From Doryteuthis pealeii (lineage: Eukaryota; Mollusca; Cephalopoda; Myopsida; Loliginidae), in the NCBI GenBank assembly GCA_023376005.1, contig CM042143.1:85951189-86015188 (forward strand): a DNA stretch of 64,000 nucleotides, in the 5' to 3' direction. This document shows positions 20,695 through 32,019 of the stretch, one piece after another. The notes under the pieces are model-generated. The model saw only the letters and a program-made list of their open reading frames with translations. It was not told the DNA's origin and searched no databases. The position numbers and the translations under genes are program-made. How positions within the stretch are numbered: the stretch's first letter is position 1; the number at the start of each line of letters is the position of its first letter.

Positions 20695-21439
20695 CTAGCA
20701 GGACCTGTGAATATGCCACAGTATGATAATTTAATTATTACAACATTTCATATGTTTACTTAAGAGCTATTGCTAAATAGTTCAATATGTAAAAAGTATA
20801 ATAATCTTGATTTAAAGGGGTGTGTTAGGCCGGAAATTCGCCTGACGCTGGCTCGCTAAAACATAGCGTAAATTAAGGCAGGAGGCCGGGACGACATAAG
20901 ATCCAAATTATCAATAGTAGTTATTCAGAATTTCAATATTACAAATAAAACAAACATATAACTTCTTTTTTTGGCCGAACTTGCACAAAGGTGTCAAAAT
21001 TAAGGTGACCCAGAAAAAACAGAACCCACAAATTTTGTAATAAAAACTGTTAATTTTAACTAGCGGGGTTTAGGATTAGGGTTAGGGTTAAGGTTAGGGT
21101 TGGGGTTTAAGGTTAGTTTAATGGGAAAATGAATAAATAATTTGGGTCCTGTTTTTTCTGGGTCACTCTAATTTTGACACCTTTGTGCAAGTTCAGCCCC
21201 TTTTTTTTTTTATTTTAATTTTACGCTAGGCATTTAAGCGACGCAAAGCATTTAGAATGTTTTATTTTTAAAATTGGGTGAAATAAATAGGAAAAATAAG
21301 AAATCTGTGATTAAGCGACACCAGATAATCTAAATTTACATTGCATCTTGAGCAGTTTGGATGGTCTCATTTTAAACCAGATGGTGTTGCAGGATGATAA
21401 CGGACCGAAGATTTAGGAACAGTAGTATTAATATATAGA
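20695..21439 (-). mobile_element. Helitron family 1, long subfamily, with nested MITE
   Basis: CTAG end at 20695 after an A; the other end reads TCTATATATTAATAC on the minus strand. The centre is not (CT)n but a unique segment with 'gctcgctaaaacatagcg' and 'aatgttttatttttaaaatt', shared with the copy at 46605-47212. A MITE lies at 20973-21198. Confidence 0.75.
20973..21198. mobile_element. MITE with about 55-bp TIRs and telomere-like loop
   Basis: Inverted arms built on 'gaacttgcacaaaggtgtca' then 'tgacccagaaaaaacag', near perfect. The spacer at 21069-21115 is a degenerate TTAGGG/GGTTAG array. No ORF. It is inserted in a Helitron. Confidence 0.8.
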
Positions 21440-21639
21440 CAGTTCCATACAGCAAAGATGACAACTGAAAAAATGAAGATTTTGGCTGGGAAAAAAATCA
21501 ATAATCTCTATATCTTGATCCATTTGATTGCCAACAACACCAAACTGTACAGAATCACATTGATCGCATCCCACTTTTATCATTATTATTATTGTTATTA
21601 TTATTATTCAGTTTTTCACAACTACCGTAGCCGGTGGTT

Positions 21640-21910
21640 CATTGGAGGCTGAGTGACAACAAGTCACTTCAGGTCTCCAGGACTTAACAATGCTCTGATT
21701 TCTAATCCATCCAAATTATTTCCCAGACCTTTGAAGATCGTTCCAAGGGCAACAATTTCAATTGGTACGACCTTCACCTTCATGCTCCATAGTTTCCTCA
21801 GTTCTCTGGCAAGATCGAAGTATTTGTTTAGCTTTTCGCTTTCATTCACTTTCACGTGGGGGTCGGCAGGACGGCAAAATCCACGAAATGACAGGTTCTC
21901 TTCTTTTTAT
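21640..21910 (-). pseudogene. LINE ORF C-terminal fragment
   Basis: A minus-strand frame at 21664-21855 reads 'KYFDLARELRKLWSMKVKVV' then 'PIEIVALGTIFKGLGNNLD'. This resembles the conserved C-terminal end of a LINE pol ORF ('KYQDLARELRRLW... VPIVVGALGT' type). Upstream frames are broken. Confidence 0.6.
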
Positions 21911-22149
21911 TTATCAATACTAGGTCTGGTCCCCTGGCCGGTATTAGGCGATCCGTCCGTATCTCGAAGTCCCAGAGAATACCATTATTGTTGCTAGTTT
22001 CACTCCATCTTATTATTGCTAATTTTTATCACAACCCTCTATTATCATTTCATTACTAGTTTGTCTCCATCTTATTATTGTTGCTTTTGGATTAGAAGGG
22101 AGGATCAGAGTGTAGTGTCTGTTCCAGATTCTATGCTTTGAGACTTTCC

Positions 22150-22412
22150 TTTTATACCCGGCCTCGGCTGGGGGTCCAGTGTGCTTCGGCCACTGGACCG
22201 GTAGAGTACAATTATTAGCGTCGTTCCCAGGGCACCATCCCCCCCCCAGGCAATGGATTTATTGCCCAGCGCCTGAGGCGCCCCCCTTGAGTGGGAATGC
22301 TGAAGGGATCGACGCAATTTTTGTTCTTTCCCACCAATGAGCTTCGGCTTGTGGGTGGGCCCACGTTAAAACGAGGCCTTGTGCCCAGCCCATACAAGTG
22401 GGGTATGAGGCA
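22150..22412 (-). repeat. Repeat U, free-standing copy
   Basis: Minus-strand copy with 'atgagcttcggcttgtgggt', 'gcctgaggcgccccccttga' and 'cacttgtatgggctgg' (reverse). Flanked by TTA microsatellites rather than Helitron termini. Confidence 0.65.
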
Positions 22413-22451
22413 AATACCCTTATTATTGTTGCTTTTTATCACAACCCTCTA

Positions 22452-22453
<2 letters not shown>

Positions 22454-22486
<33 letters not shown>

Positions 22487-22535
22487 CATATTACTAGTTG
22501 GACTTGATCTTATTATTGTTCTTTTTATCACGACC

Positions 22536-22577
<42 letters not shown>

Positions 22578-22580
22578 TAC
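22454..22580. repeat. (TTA)n microsatellites
   Basis: Two TTA/ATT runs (22454-22487 and 22540-22572). The segment around 22420-22620 is itself imperfectly duplicated ('cttattattgttgctttt'). Confidence 0.85.
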
Positions 22581-22699
22581 TAGTTTAATTAATTCCATCT
22601 TATTATTGTTGCTTTTATCACAATACTATAATCATTTCTTTGGTAGAAAAGAAGCGTCATTTGATCAATGCCAAAGATATAATGTTCCATCGGGATAAG

Positions 22700-23550
22700 T
22701 CCCTTACAGCAAAGATTATAAAGACTGAATACTTTGGCTGGGGAAAAAAGCCGACAATCTCCATAATCTCTATATCTTGATTATCTCTTGCTTGCTACAG
22801 TTTGCTGTTCGGTGGCTTTGCGAATTGAATATTTAAGGGTAGTCCCGCGAAAGTCAAACTCTCTTTCTCCTGGATTCTCCAGCCGTGAAGTGGACATGAA
22901 TTGTGGCTCCATCCATTTGGACTGTGTGGGGCTTAGCCCCCAGACATAGGCTTAAATGTGTGTCTGTATGTGACCCCTTTATACTCTGTCTTCATAGAGA
23001 CTTGGCTCAACAGCTCCGGCATTTCCGTGAATACTAGAACTACAAGTGCCTTTTTATACTTTATGTCTTCATAGAGATTTAGCCACATACGTACCTTCAA
23101 AGACTCTTTTAGGACTTTAATCTATCCTGTTTTCCTCTTCTTTATGTTGGACGTTGCTTATACAATAAAGTCTATTTGTTATAACTCTTTATCGGGATTT
23201 GTTCTATACATATGTATGTATCCTGTGTTAGGTCACCTTCTGGGAGGACCTAACGCATTATAACAAATTAGTGTTAGCTACCGAGTTAACACCACGCTAA
23301 TTCGTATACCTCCAACACCAAAGTTTATAGAATCATTTTGATGAACTTATTCTTAAAAACATTTTAAAAACTGAAAACAAGTCTCTACTTTCTTTTCATA
23401 GTCGGGTCATCGGTGACTAAACCGGTACCCCCATCAAGTTTGTCTGGTAAGGAGGGGGTAGACAACCAACAGGATGAAAATCAAGACCTGTTTAAGGGCG
23501 AATGAATCTTTTCGCTCAACAGCCATCTTGCACATTACGCGAGGACTGAA
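22700..23550 (+). other. Unassigned; possible LTR-like segment
   Basis: Contains AATAAA at 23163-23168 and a hairpin TTAGGTC/GACCTAA near 23229-23258. These are compatible with an LTR end, but no second copy, TSD or coding region is visible, so the assignment is weak. Confidence 0.25.
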
Positions 23551-23554
23551 TAGT

Positions 23555-23655
23555 GAAGAGTAGGGCAGACTGAATTATCTAGGCTTGGTTAGGCAACTAG
23601 TTTAGAATAATTTTTTTTAAATGAATTTAAACCTGTTAAACTCCGTTTAAAATAC
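23555..23655 (+). mobile_element. SINE family 2, 3' fragment
   Basis: 'agtagggcagactgaattat', 'ttggttaggcaact' and 'aaacctgttaaactccg' in order; head missing. Confidence 0.6.
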
Positions 23656-23898
23656 GAGTATTGATATATAGGTTTTATGGCATATAATTTTTTATTCTCC
23701 TTTGTATATAATCTGTGTTGGTAAATTGTTCTCATTCCGTTTTGTATACTACATGAACATATTGTATTAGTTAATGCATTCTTAAGTTAAACACATGGAG
23801 ATATACAAAAGCTTTCGTTATACACCCGGTGTAACGAAAACCACGGCTATCAAAGTCACCGGGCATGAAGTGATTGATCGGAAGATCAATCAATCAAT

Positions 23899-24206
23899 CA
23901 ATACAATACTCTTGTTCCTTAATTGTACGACCGTTAACATCTTGCAGCACCCTCTGGTTAAAAGTCAGACTGTCCAAATTGTCCAAGATGAAATGAAAAC
24001 AATTTAAATCCTAATTATCTGGTGTTGCTTATCCGCCTAATTCTTATTTCTTATGAGTGTCGTCACCTCAGCTAAATAATGGACCATTCCGTTTTTATTA
24101 TAAAGAAAGGGAAGAAAAAGGATATGCTATACAGAAAAAATATAAGAAACAAACAAAGAGTATGGGAAGATAGAGAGAGGAGGTGAGCGTGTGGAAGTGA
24201 TAAAAT
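23899..24206 (+). mobile_element. Helitron family 1, 5' fragment
   Basis: From 'aatactcttgttccttaatt' to 'gtggaagtgata'. The 3' half with hairpin is absent, and an (AATC)n run replaces the first bases. Confidence 0.7.
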
Positions 24207-24309
24207 AATGAGGAACAGAAAATGCAATAATGGGTCCCTCATTTTCAAACAGATATATTTTAGATTTGTTCTGCTTTTTATTTTCTCCGTTTGTGTACTG
24301 TGTCTGTGG

Positions 24310-24475
24310 CTGCGCGCGGGGGGGGGGGGGGTCTGTGTGTTTTTTTTTTGTTTGTCTGTGTGTGTGTGCATGCATGCATGTATGTGTATGTGTCTTTGGT
24401 TGATTATTGTTTTTCGATCTCTAAGACGTTTTTTGTTTGTTTGTTTGTTTGTTTTCTTTGTTTGTTTTTTGCTGT
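24310..24475. repeat. G/T-rich low-complexity stretch with (TTTG)n
   Basis: Poly-G, (GT)n, (CATG)n and TTTG runs; the reading frames here are compositional. Confidence 0.7.
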
Positions 24476-24723
24476 TACCGGGAATAACAATCAGTGTTAC
24501 TAATGTCGTTGGGATAGAAAGAAGAAGAAGATGAAAATTGATTACAAAGACGGATTACTCATCTATTTTTATACGGAAGATAAACAAAAAATAACACAGG
24601 CAGGAAGGGGAGTAATTCTGATCGAGAAGAAGAAGAAGAAGAAGAAGAAGAAGTTGTTTCTTAGCAGCATCCTATTGAACTTTCTGATATAGCATCTTCC
24701 AATGTTTGTTTTCAAGTCTATCT

Positions 24724-25150
24724 AAGGTGAGTCAAAAGTTTTGCAATATTTTGGTAACGTGCTAATTTGCGGCACATCTATCACATGACCGAAGCAGCTC
24801 AAGCCGTGGTATAGGTACTCACTGTTGGTAGTATTGTGGTGGTTGGTGTGCTGGCACGTTTTCTTTTTTTATTCCGTGTGTGATTTCAAATCAGAACTGA
24901 TGAAATTGAGCATTTATAAGTTCGAACTGGGCTATAATGTAATGGAAACAACCAAAAACATTTGTTGAGCGAAAGGTGAAGGCGCAGTTGAACCAGATGG
25001 TTCAAGAAATTTTGCTCGAGTCGCAAGAACCCCGACAAGATCAGGTAGGCCTAAAACCGTGTATTCTGAGACCGTGCTCAGAGCCGTTAGGGGTAAGACA
25101 GGCAAGTAGCATTTGAAGAGTATCAGGCGTGTTCGTCACATTCAAAACCT
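24724..25150 (+). pseudogene. mariner N-terminal relic
   Basis: Plus-strand frames give 'YKFELGYNVMETTKNIC', 'AKGEGAVEPDGSRNFARVAR' and 'RSGRPKTVYSETVLRAV', matching the paired helix-turn-helix DNA-binding region of mariner transposases. Stops and shifts interrupt it. A candidate 5' terminus, 'ggtgagtcaaaagttttgca', lies at 24727. The element is truncated by an LTR-like repeat at 25178. Confidence 0.7.
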
Positions 25151-25177
25151 CTGCAACCCCCCCCCCTCCTGAACTGC

Positions 25178-25813
25178 TGTTATGTAATGGACGTGACATG
25201 GAGCCGTGACGGTGGCTTGTGTGGATTAGAACGGAAAAGTTTAAATGATGATTTAGCGTGGTTTGATTGGATGAGAAAATGGTACGTGGCGAAGAAGAAA
25301 AGAGAGTAATGAGAGGTCAGAGTGTAAATTGAGTCGGGGAGAATGCGTTAACGGAGTAAGACATGGAATTTCTTGCTCTCGGCAGTTGTAATTTGGGAAA
25401 AATAAAATATTCATGAGTAAAAAGAACTGGCCTTGTGTAATTAGTAAAAACTCCAAACGGCACGAGGCAAGATAACCCTCAGCCCCAATTTGCCGTCCAG
25501 ACTCCATGACATCATATAACTGCCAACAACAGAACAGCTGCCCAACAACTAGGATTCCAGCCTTCTCTAATGTAGTACTGGTACAGAACTAAGTATATTG
25601 AATATTTCTTTATCCACACATCGTTCACTCCATTAGAAGGAAGAGCCGTAACGTTAAGCAACATGGGCACATCATCTCTCGATTCGGAAATGAGAGCAAG
25701 ACATAACGAAGAGTTGACACGTCATCATCTCAGCCATTCCGATAAGGAGAGGGTAAAATAAACAAGCGTTTAAGCACATCTCTCCCTTCTGAGAAGGAGA
25801 GCATAGTGTTACA
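25178..25813 (-). mobile_element. LTR-like repeat, copy 1
   Basis: 636-bp segment homologous, in inverse orientation, to 63212-63853. It begins TGTTA and ends GTTACA, the short terminal palindrome typical of LTRs, and contains AATAAA. No internal retrotransposon region or tRNA-primer site is next to it, so it behaves as a solo LTR. No target duplication can be found here. Confidence 0.65.
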
Positions 25814-25902
25814 ATAACCGAATTGTACAAACATTTTACAAAACATTTGAATCATACTAGTATAATCACCTGTCTGCATTTCTCATACCTCTAATATTCT
25901 TG

Positions 25903-26085
25903 GCAAAATTTATCCAACTACTCTCCCTTCATCTATGGATAGATAGTAGGGCAGATTTGGCTGTTTAACCTAAGCTAAGTAACAAATCTAAGAGAATGAA
26001 AACTCAGAATTCGAATATGTTAAACTCCATTTAAAAAATTGACCTTCTGTCACATCCTGTTCGCGCAGAGGGATTTGTAAATATA
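25903..26085 (+). mobile_element. SINE family 2, head-less
   Basis: Body and 3' end ('tagggcagatttggctgtt', 'ttctgtcacatcctgttcgc') without the tRNA-like head. Confidence 0.65.
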
Positions 26086-26164
26086 TACTATAATTCGTAG
26101 TGAGATAGCCACTACCCCACAAGGAACCCGCTTCCCTAAGAAACGAAATTAAAATAATGTGGTT

Positions 26165-26505
26165 GACTGATGTTTAATGGCATATCAACGTTCGTGGGTT
26201 ATTTAAATCCAAAGCCATCCTTGTAGAAGAACGGTAGTGGTACTATTTAACCCATATCTTTCTCACGGGTATTAGTGCGAAAGTGAACGTAATAGCTCAT
26301 CTGGAACTTTTAAAAGGACTATCAACCTTCATGGGTTATTCTATGCCAAAACCATCCTTGTAGAAGAACAGTAGTGATACTATTCAACGCATAGCTACGG
26401 GTAAATACCTTTCCCAATGATATTAGTCTGAAAGTGGAGTTCGAACTCGTTTACTATGATGTCGCTATCCAACACGTTAGCCACTACACCACAGGGGCCC
26501 CTGCC
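26165..26505 (-). mobile_element. tRNA-derived SINE family 3
   Basis: The minus-strand head has A box TGGTGTAGTGG and B box GAGTTCGAACTCC, followed by a body with 'ggtattaac'-type and 'gatggttttggcatagaata' blocks. The body block 'catccttgtagaagaac' plus 'agtagtg' occurs twice (26217-26240 and 26353-26380), so the 3' part is tandemly duplicated. Related copy at 49095-49245. Confidence 0.7.
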
Positions 26506-27050
26506 ACCAACGAAAATGGAATAGGAAGGAAATAGTTGACTTTTCGACTGATGCGTACATGGGGGAGGGGGGGCAGAATAACCAATCGATGAGAGACGGT
26601 TAGTGTCTTTCGATTAGAAACTGGCATATAAATAAATGACTGGTAAGAAGGAAGAGGCTCGGAATTGACAGAACTGCTTTCGGCTTAGCAGATAGAACGG
26701 CGCCACCCTCGCTACCACCCCCACCACCCCATCACTGTTACGTAATCAGCTCACTTTGTATTCGTGATAAGGTGCACCATGTTGGATTTTGGCATATCGG
26801 AAACACGGCGAAGCTCGGGAAGGAATGAAGATAAGGATTTAGCGCGGGAAATGAATGGAAAATGTGGCGCTTAAAAATCCATAATGAAGAATTTCGGCAA
26901 ATCTTTAGAGATGAATAAATAAAAAAATAAATAAATAAATAAATAAAACAAATGTATGAAGAAAAAAAGTCGATGAAATAAACAGAAATTATGATTTGAA
27001 TAGAAAGAAAGTTTTGAAAAGAAGAAAAAGAATAATTAGAAGATAAGGAA
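26506..27050. other. Unassigned
   Basis: No feature recognised except an (AAAT)n run at 26920-26948. Confidence 0.3.
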
Positions 27051-27054
27051 AAGA

Positions 27055-27372
27055 TCTATTGTGTTTGAAAGAAAACGAGAGAGAAAGAGAGAGGGTGTGT
27101 GTGAGAGAGAGAGAGAAAAAAGTCAGAGAGGGGAAAAGAGAGAGGTGTGTGAGAGAGAGAGAGAGAGAAAGTCAAAGGGGAAAGAGAGAGAGTGTGTGTG
27201 AGAGAGAGAGAGAAAGTCAGAGAGGGAAAAAGAGAGAGTGAGTTTGTTTGCGGAGAGAGAGAGAGTGTGTATGTAAAAGAGTGAAAAAGAGAGTGAATGT
27301 GTGTTCGAGAGTGTGTGTGTGTGTGAATGAGAGAATGTGAGAGTGTGTCTGTGTGTGCTTGTGAAAAGAGGA

Positions 27373-27408
<36 letters not shown>

Positions 27409-27510
27409 GTGTGTGTGTGAGAGAGAGAGAGACAGACAGTGTGCGTATGTGTGTAGAAGAGAAAGAGAGTGTGTGAGACAGAGAGAGAGAGGGGGTGATT
27501 GAGAAAACCA
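27055..27510 (+). repeat. Purine-rich (GA)n/(GT)n array
   Basis: Mosaic of GAGA and GTGT runs with a fuzzy unit 'gtcagagaggggaaaaagag'. All long frames in both directions are compositional. Confidence 0.9.
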
Positions 27511-27597
27511 AAGAGAAAAAGAAGTAGTAGAAAAGGATATGAAGGAAACGAGAAGATTAAAAAGAGGAGGACTTGATTCGAGAGAGTAATCCTTCCA

Positions 27598-27610
27598 CCA
27601 CCACCACCAC

Positions 27611-27646
<36 letters not shown>

Positions 27647-27778
27647 TTCCACACACACGCACACCTTTCTCTCTCACACTGTCTCTTACACACACACACT
27701 CTCTCTCTCTCTGTCTCTCTCTCTTCCTTCCACACACACGCACACCCTTTCTCTCTCACACTGTCTCTTACACACACA

Positions 27779-27818
<40 letters not shown>

Positions 27819-27882
27819 TTCTTCCACACACACGCGCACACCCTTTCTCTCTCACACTGTCTCTGACACACACTTACACACA

Positions 27883-27945
<63 letters not shown>
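27598..27945 (+). repeat. Pyrimidine-rich (CT)n/(CA)n array
   Basis: At least three roughly 105-bp units, each with 'cttccacacacacgc', 'acac', 'ttctctctcacactgtctct' and a CT run. Strand composition is opposite to that of 27055-27510. Confidence 0.9.
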
Positions 27946-27948
<3 letters not shown>

Positions 27949-28340
27949 ACTTTTAAGATTTCAAGTCTTGGATTAATTTTACGGTTAATTCTTCCTGTTG
28001 GGATTAGAGTAACTGTTTTGTGCGAAAGTGAGAGATTATGGGAAGAGAGAGAAAAGAGATGAGATGCGTGTTTTGAAAGGAAAAGAAGAAGAAGAGAATT
28101 AAGAATAAATAAGGAGGGGAGTGAAGGGTTATCGAAAATATTCAAAAGTAAAGAAAATGCCAAGAAGAAAAATAAGAAGAAATTGAAAATTCTATTGAAA
28201 GGAGGGGGCGACAGGAAAGAAGAAGAAGAAATGTTTTATAAAGATAAAAACTAAAGAAAGATTTGAAAGTCGAAATAATGTTTGATAAATAATAGAACAT
28301 TAGGAAGAAGTGAACGAAAAATAATTTTAAATTGTTATCT
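27946..28340. other. Unassigned GA-rich spacer
   Basis: No gene-like signal. Confidence 0.3.
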
Positions 28341-28344
28341 ATCT

Positions 28345-28796
28345 AACCCATATATGGGACCCTAACAGGTACTACCACCAGAGTGGACCTGGGAGTAATG
28401 GCGATGAAGGGTACTCCACATTTTCAGGCGCTTCGAAATTGGAACTTAACCATCAGATAGAATTTAACGCCATTCTCAGAACACTAAGACCCTCAGTCAC
28501 CGCCTTCTAGAACATATGTGATAAAAAGAGTTGGGGATTAGGGTCGGGACAATTATATAGGTGCTAGGGCTTGGTGTGACCAGTCGATTGATGAGGGTGG
28601 GGGAGCTCTCCGATCGAACGCCTAGCATATGTAAAAGGCAAAGGTGAATTGTTTCAGGATATAGACTGTTCAGCCAGTTCTGTCCTTAAACAATACGTGT
28701 TGCCACCCACAGCAGGTGGCCACAGTGCAGGGGATTTTACCTCTCTGCAGAGGTGCAGTCTGTGTATTCTACAGCCCCAGCCGACATGGCGGGATA
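28345..28796 (+). repeat. Repeat V copy 7
   Basis: Most of V from 'acccatatatgggaccctaa' to 'cagccccagccgacatgg'. First half of a V-V composite that matches 14225-15205. Confidence 0.75.
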
Positions 28797-28863
28797 AATA
28801 TCGGTTTGGTTTTATAAGCAGCTATAAATAATTTTCATTAACCTAATGTGTATTAATAAATTA

Positions 28864-29076
28864 GTAAGTAAAAGTAAAGTCGTCGGTGCCAAAAGTCGAT
28901 ATCAGCCAATCAGCGAGGGAGTCTATCCCCTTTTCACTAGCGCTACATCAAGGAGATTGTTTTTGCATCTGAAGTGGAGCGCCACACCTACCATCGGCTC
29001 CTTACTTTACCGCACAGATCCCTATGAACCTTGTGGTTTCTAGCCCAACGCTCTACCGACTGAGCTAAACCCGAAA
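28864..29076 (-). mobile_element. SINE family 1 inside a V-V composite
   Basis: Minus-strand SINE with head 'tagctcagtcggtagagcg' (reverse). The unoccupied equivalent site is visible near 14925-14940, so this insertion postdates the composite. Confidence 0.8.
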
Positions 29077-29084
29077 CTAGTGGT

Positions 29085-29440
29085 TTTAGCCTCACCTTCT
29101 AGCACCTATATAATAAAAAGGTTTGGGTGTTCGCCATAAGGAGCAATTTGAAGAATATTTTCAGACAATCTTATAGGTGCTAGGGTTTGACAAACAAGTC
29201 GATTGACCGGATCGGGCTTCCTCGACCGCCCGTCTAGCCCAAGTAAGGACCGAAGTGGAGTGGTGCATGCCACGGAACCTCTTAGTACACCGGATCACGA
29301 CTGCTCAGCCACCACGATCCTGTACTCAGGCATTATGGGTTACCACTCACGGCCTACAGGTAGCCCCATTTGCGGAGGGAGGTCATACCCATCTGCAGAG
29401 GTACAGTCAGTATATTTTACAGCCCTCAGCGACAGGGCAG
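29085..29440 (+). repeat. Repeat V copy 8 (3' part)
   Basis: Second 3' half of the composite: 'tataaaaaggtttgggtg', 'acaatcttataggtgctagg' and 'cgcccgtctagcccaag'. Confidence 0.75.
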
Positions 29441-29513
29441 TTTAAGGATTAAGGAAACGCTTAGAGAAAAACTTGATGGGAACAGCATGTTGTGTCTTGA
29501 ACAAATATTGGAA

Positions 29514-29605
29514 GCAGAATGCAACACAAGGTCAATAGGTTTTAATTCAGAGTTTTCCTTCTCCTAGACTAGTTGCCTAACCAAGGTTAAAGAGTTCAAT
29601 ATATC
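29514..29605 (-). mobile_element. SINE family 2, fragment
   Basis: 'gcaacacaaggtcaat', 'ttccttctcctagactagtt' and 'gcctaaccaaggttaaagag'. Confidence 0.6.
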
Positions 29606-29830
29606 CTAAAGAATATTAAATATGTTCTAACTTACATATGTTCTATCACTGATATTGAGCATTATTTATGTATAAATATTGCAATATATTATATATATAT
29701 ATATAATATATATATATATTTCATCAAAAAGTTACAACCATGTAATCATTGTAGTAGCATAAGTAGTTAATCCAAAAGGGCTCAATATATCTTGTAAAAT
29801 ATAGAGCATTAATGGTTGTAGAAAAGTTTT

Positions 29831-29877
29831 TTCTCTACCACGGTTTCGGTGTTCTTTGTACACCATCTTCAGGAGAA
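29831..29877 (-). ncRNA. Hammerhead ribozyme motif 2
   Basis: Minus strand: stem I TTCTC (29873-29877), core CTGAAGA (29866-29872), one extra U, stem II GGTGT-loop-ACACC, GAA (29845-29847), stem III ACCGTGGT (29837-29844), cleavage A (29836), stem I return GAGAA (29831-29835). Stem I and stem II each have five perfect pairs. The extra U after the core departs from the consensus and is shared with motif 3. Confidence 0.6.
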
Positions 29878-29978
29878 CTAAGTAAATCTATGTGGCTAAT
29901 GAAATATATCCTCGCCTGGTTTAAGATTATTTTAAACCAGGCGAGGATATATTTCATTAGCCACATAGATTTACTTAG

Positions 29979-30024
29979 TTCTCCTGAAGATGGTTACTAA
30001 GAACACCAAAACCGTGGTAGAGAA
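29979..30024 (+). ncRNA. Broken hammerhead in opposite arm
   Basis: Same unit in the right arm, plus strand: CTGAAGA at 29984-29990, but the invariant G of GAA is changed to A and stem II has lost complementarity (GGTTA against ACACC). Expected inactive. Confidence 0.55.
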
Positions 30025-30031
30025 AAAACTT

Positions 30032-30074
<43 letters not shown>

Positions 30075-30379
30075 TAGACTGTGATATGAATATGTGGAAT
30101 AACATGTTCCTGATTCTGTCTTCGTCGGGCCGAGAACTTTTCAGCACTCTTCCTAAAATACACTAAATATGTTGAATAATAAAGTTAGTATATAAAATTT
30201 CTTCTATGTTTTATTTTATTCAATAAACCGAAAAAAAACTCTTTATGTTACCAAAGAGATGGAACAGTAAGGAAAGTTTAAATGTATCAACCAGACGATC
30301 TACTAAATCATTGGATCAACCAATCAATCAACTTACTTAAGTTGGTGATAACTCGAGCCGTACCTATAATAAAGAATAA

Positions 30380-30496
30380 CTAGCAGGACCTGTGGATATA
30401 CCACAGTTGGATCATTTAATTATTACAAGGTTTGATATGTTTACTTAAGAGCTATTGCATTACTTCAATATGTAAAAAGTATAATAAACGTAATTT

Positions 30497-30555
<59 letters not shown>

Positions 30556-30615
30556 TTTCAATTTTTGATTATGTTCGATTGAAACAGATTAGTGTCATCG
30601 CTTCCCCACGCTCAG

Positions 30616-30689
<74 letters not shown>

Positions 30690-30895
30690 CCTACTCTTTC
30701 TTTCATATTATATTTTTTCTGTGTAGCATGTCCTTTTTCTTCTTTTTCATTCTTTCTTTATAATAAAAACGGAATAGTCCATTATTTAGCTGAGATGACG
30801 AAACCCATAAGAAATAAGATTTCAACGGATACGCAACACCGGATAATCAGTATTTACATTTTTTCATTTCATTTTGGACGATTTCAGCCACTTGA
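30380..30895 (-). mobile_element. Helitron family 1 copy, 5' truncated
   Basis: CTAG at 30380-30383 after an A, hairpin CTGTGG/CCACAG, two (CT)n tracts (30500-30552 and 30620-30652) and a TATC run. It stops around 'gacgatttcagccacttg'. Confidence 0.75.
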
Positions 30896-30924
30896 AATTT
30901 AAAACTTCTAATTTATTCTTTATT

Positions 30925-32015
30925 TAAAGGGTTTCTCAACGGAGTCGTATAGCCCCTCTGGGGGTACATGATATTGGGGGGGGGCACAGAAAACTCGGAT
31001 TGAGTTGAAGAGGAACCATGACCAAAAAAGTTGATTTACCACTGGGTAAGTCAGTTAGGGTAACACTAGGTGTCCCATACTTATATCAATGTGCCATACT
31101 TCGTATCAATAACGAATAGAAAATAATAAAATGTAACTGGGGTTTTTTTTTTTAAATATTTTAAGAGAATGGGATGCCTTCCTATCTTCTTAGGGGAACA
31201 GGACTCTTTTACCCATAAAAATATTGATTTTTTAAGGTAAAGATAACACAACTGATTTTTTCTTGATATATTTATTTTAAATGGATTCTATTTAAAACAT
31301 TATACAGCGTTGCCGACGTAATTCGGAACAAATCATAAAACAAAAAGAGCGGGAAAAAAACCAAAGATATAATACGGAGTGAGCGAGATATAAACAACCT
31401 CTTAGACCTATCTGCAACCCATTATTCTTTCGTGTGAGTGTGTGTTTTTGTTGTTTTTTATTTGTTTTGTTTTTTCTTGTTGTTTTTTTAACCCACAGCC
31501 TTTTTGAACCCACAACTATAAATGTTGCTGCTTGTGTGTGACCTATTAGCTGACCGGCCTACTACAATACGACATAAGCCTTTTATGGCGATATGACTAC
31601 GATACATGGTATCTAATGAGACTGTCATAGTCTATGCATTTATTCGTAAATATTTCATGTAGGGATGGTGATTTAACATGATGTTGAAAGAAGGGTCACA
31701 TGAAAAGAAAAAAGGAAGTTGATAAAAATATTAACAACAATTCCAGAAACAAAAGGTTTAGAGCTAATGATGATAGGCATTCCAATTGTTATGTCACTGG
31801 ATATTGAAAAGAAACATGGAATATTATTGTATCTTTAATCAACTCCAGGGTAACAAGACCTGACATGAAAACAAGCAAATGACCATTAGCGAAAAGAATA
31901 AATACGACTTCACTGGCGAAGATGATATGCGATTAAATACCATTCGTGTAATGCTTTACATATCTAACAAATGCTTTTTTTAAAACTATAACAAAACTAA
32001 GACACATGTATACAT
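30925..32015. other. Unassigned
   Basis: A hAT-like terminus 'gtttctcaac' is at about 30930, but no matching inverted end is found. Otherwise no feature. Confidence 0.3.
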
Positions 32016-32019
32016 GGTG

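Larger units (their letters stand above)
29821..30034. repeat. Long fold-back repeat, about 104-bp arms
   Basis: Arms 29821-29924 and 29932-30034 are reverse complements with few changes and a 7-bp spacer. Each arm carries a hammerhead-like unit facing outward. A TA microsatellite follows at 30035-30070. Arms this close would extrude as a cruciform or give a strongly self-paired transcript. Confidence 0.85.

Noticed and set aside
21069..21115. Interstitial telomere
   Set aside because: The TTAGGG-like units are few, degenerate and confined to the loop of a MITE.
21653..21997. 114-codon plus-strand frame
   Set aside because: It is antisense to a LINE ORF fragment on the minus strand, which has recognisable sequence.
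27056..27873. Long opposing frames up to 218 codons
   Set aside because: They consist of Ser/Leu/His-Thr or Arg/Glu/Val repeats produced by GA, GT, CT and CA microsatellites; no start context, domain or codon pattern supports a gene.
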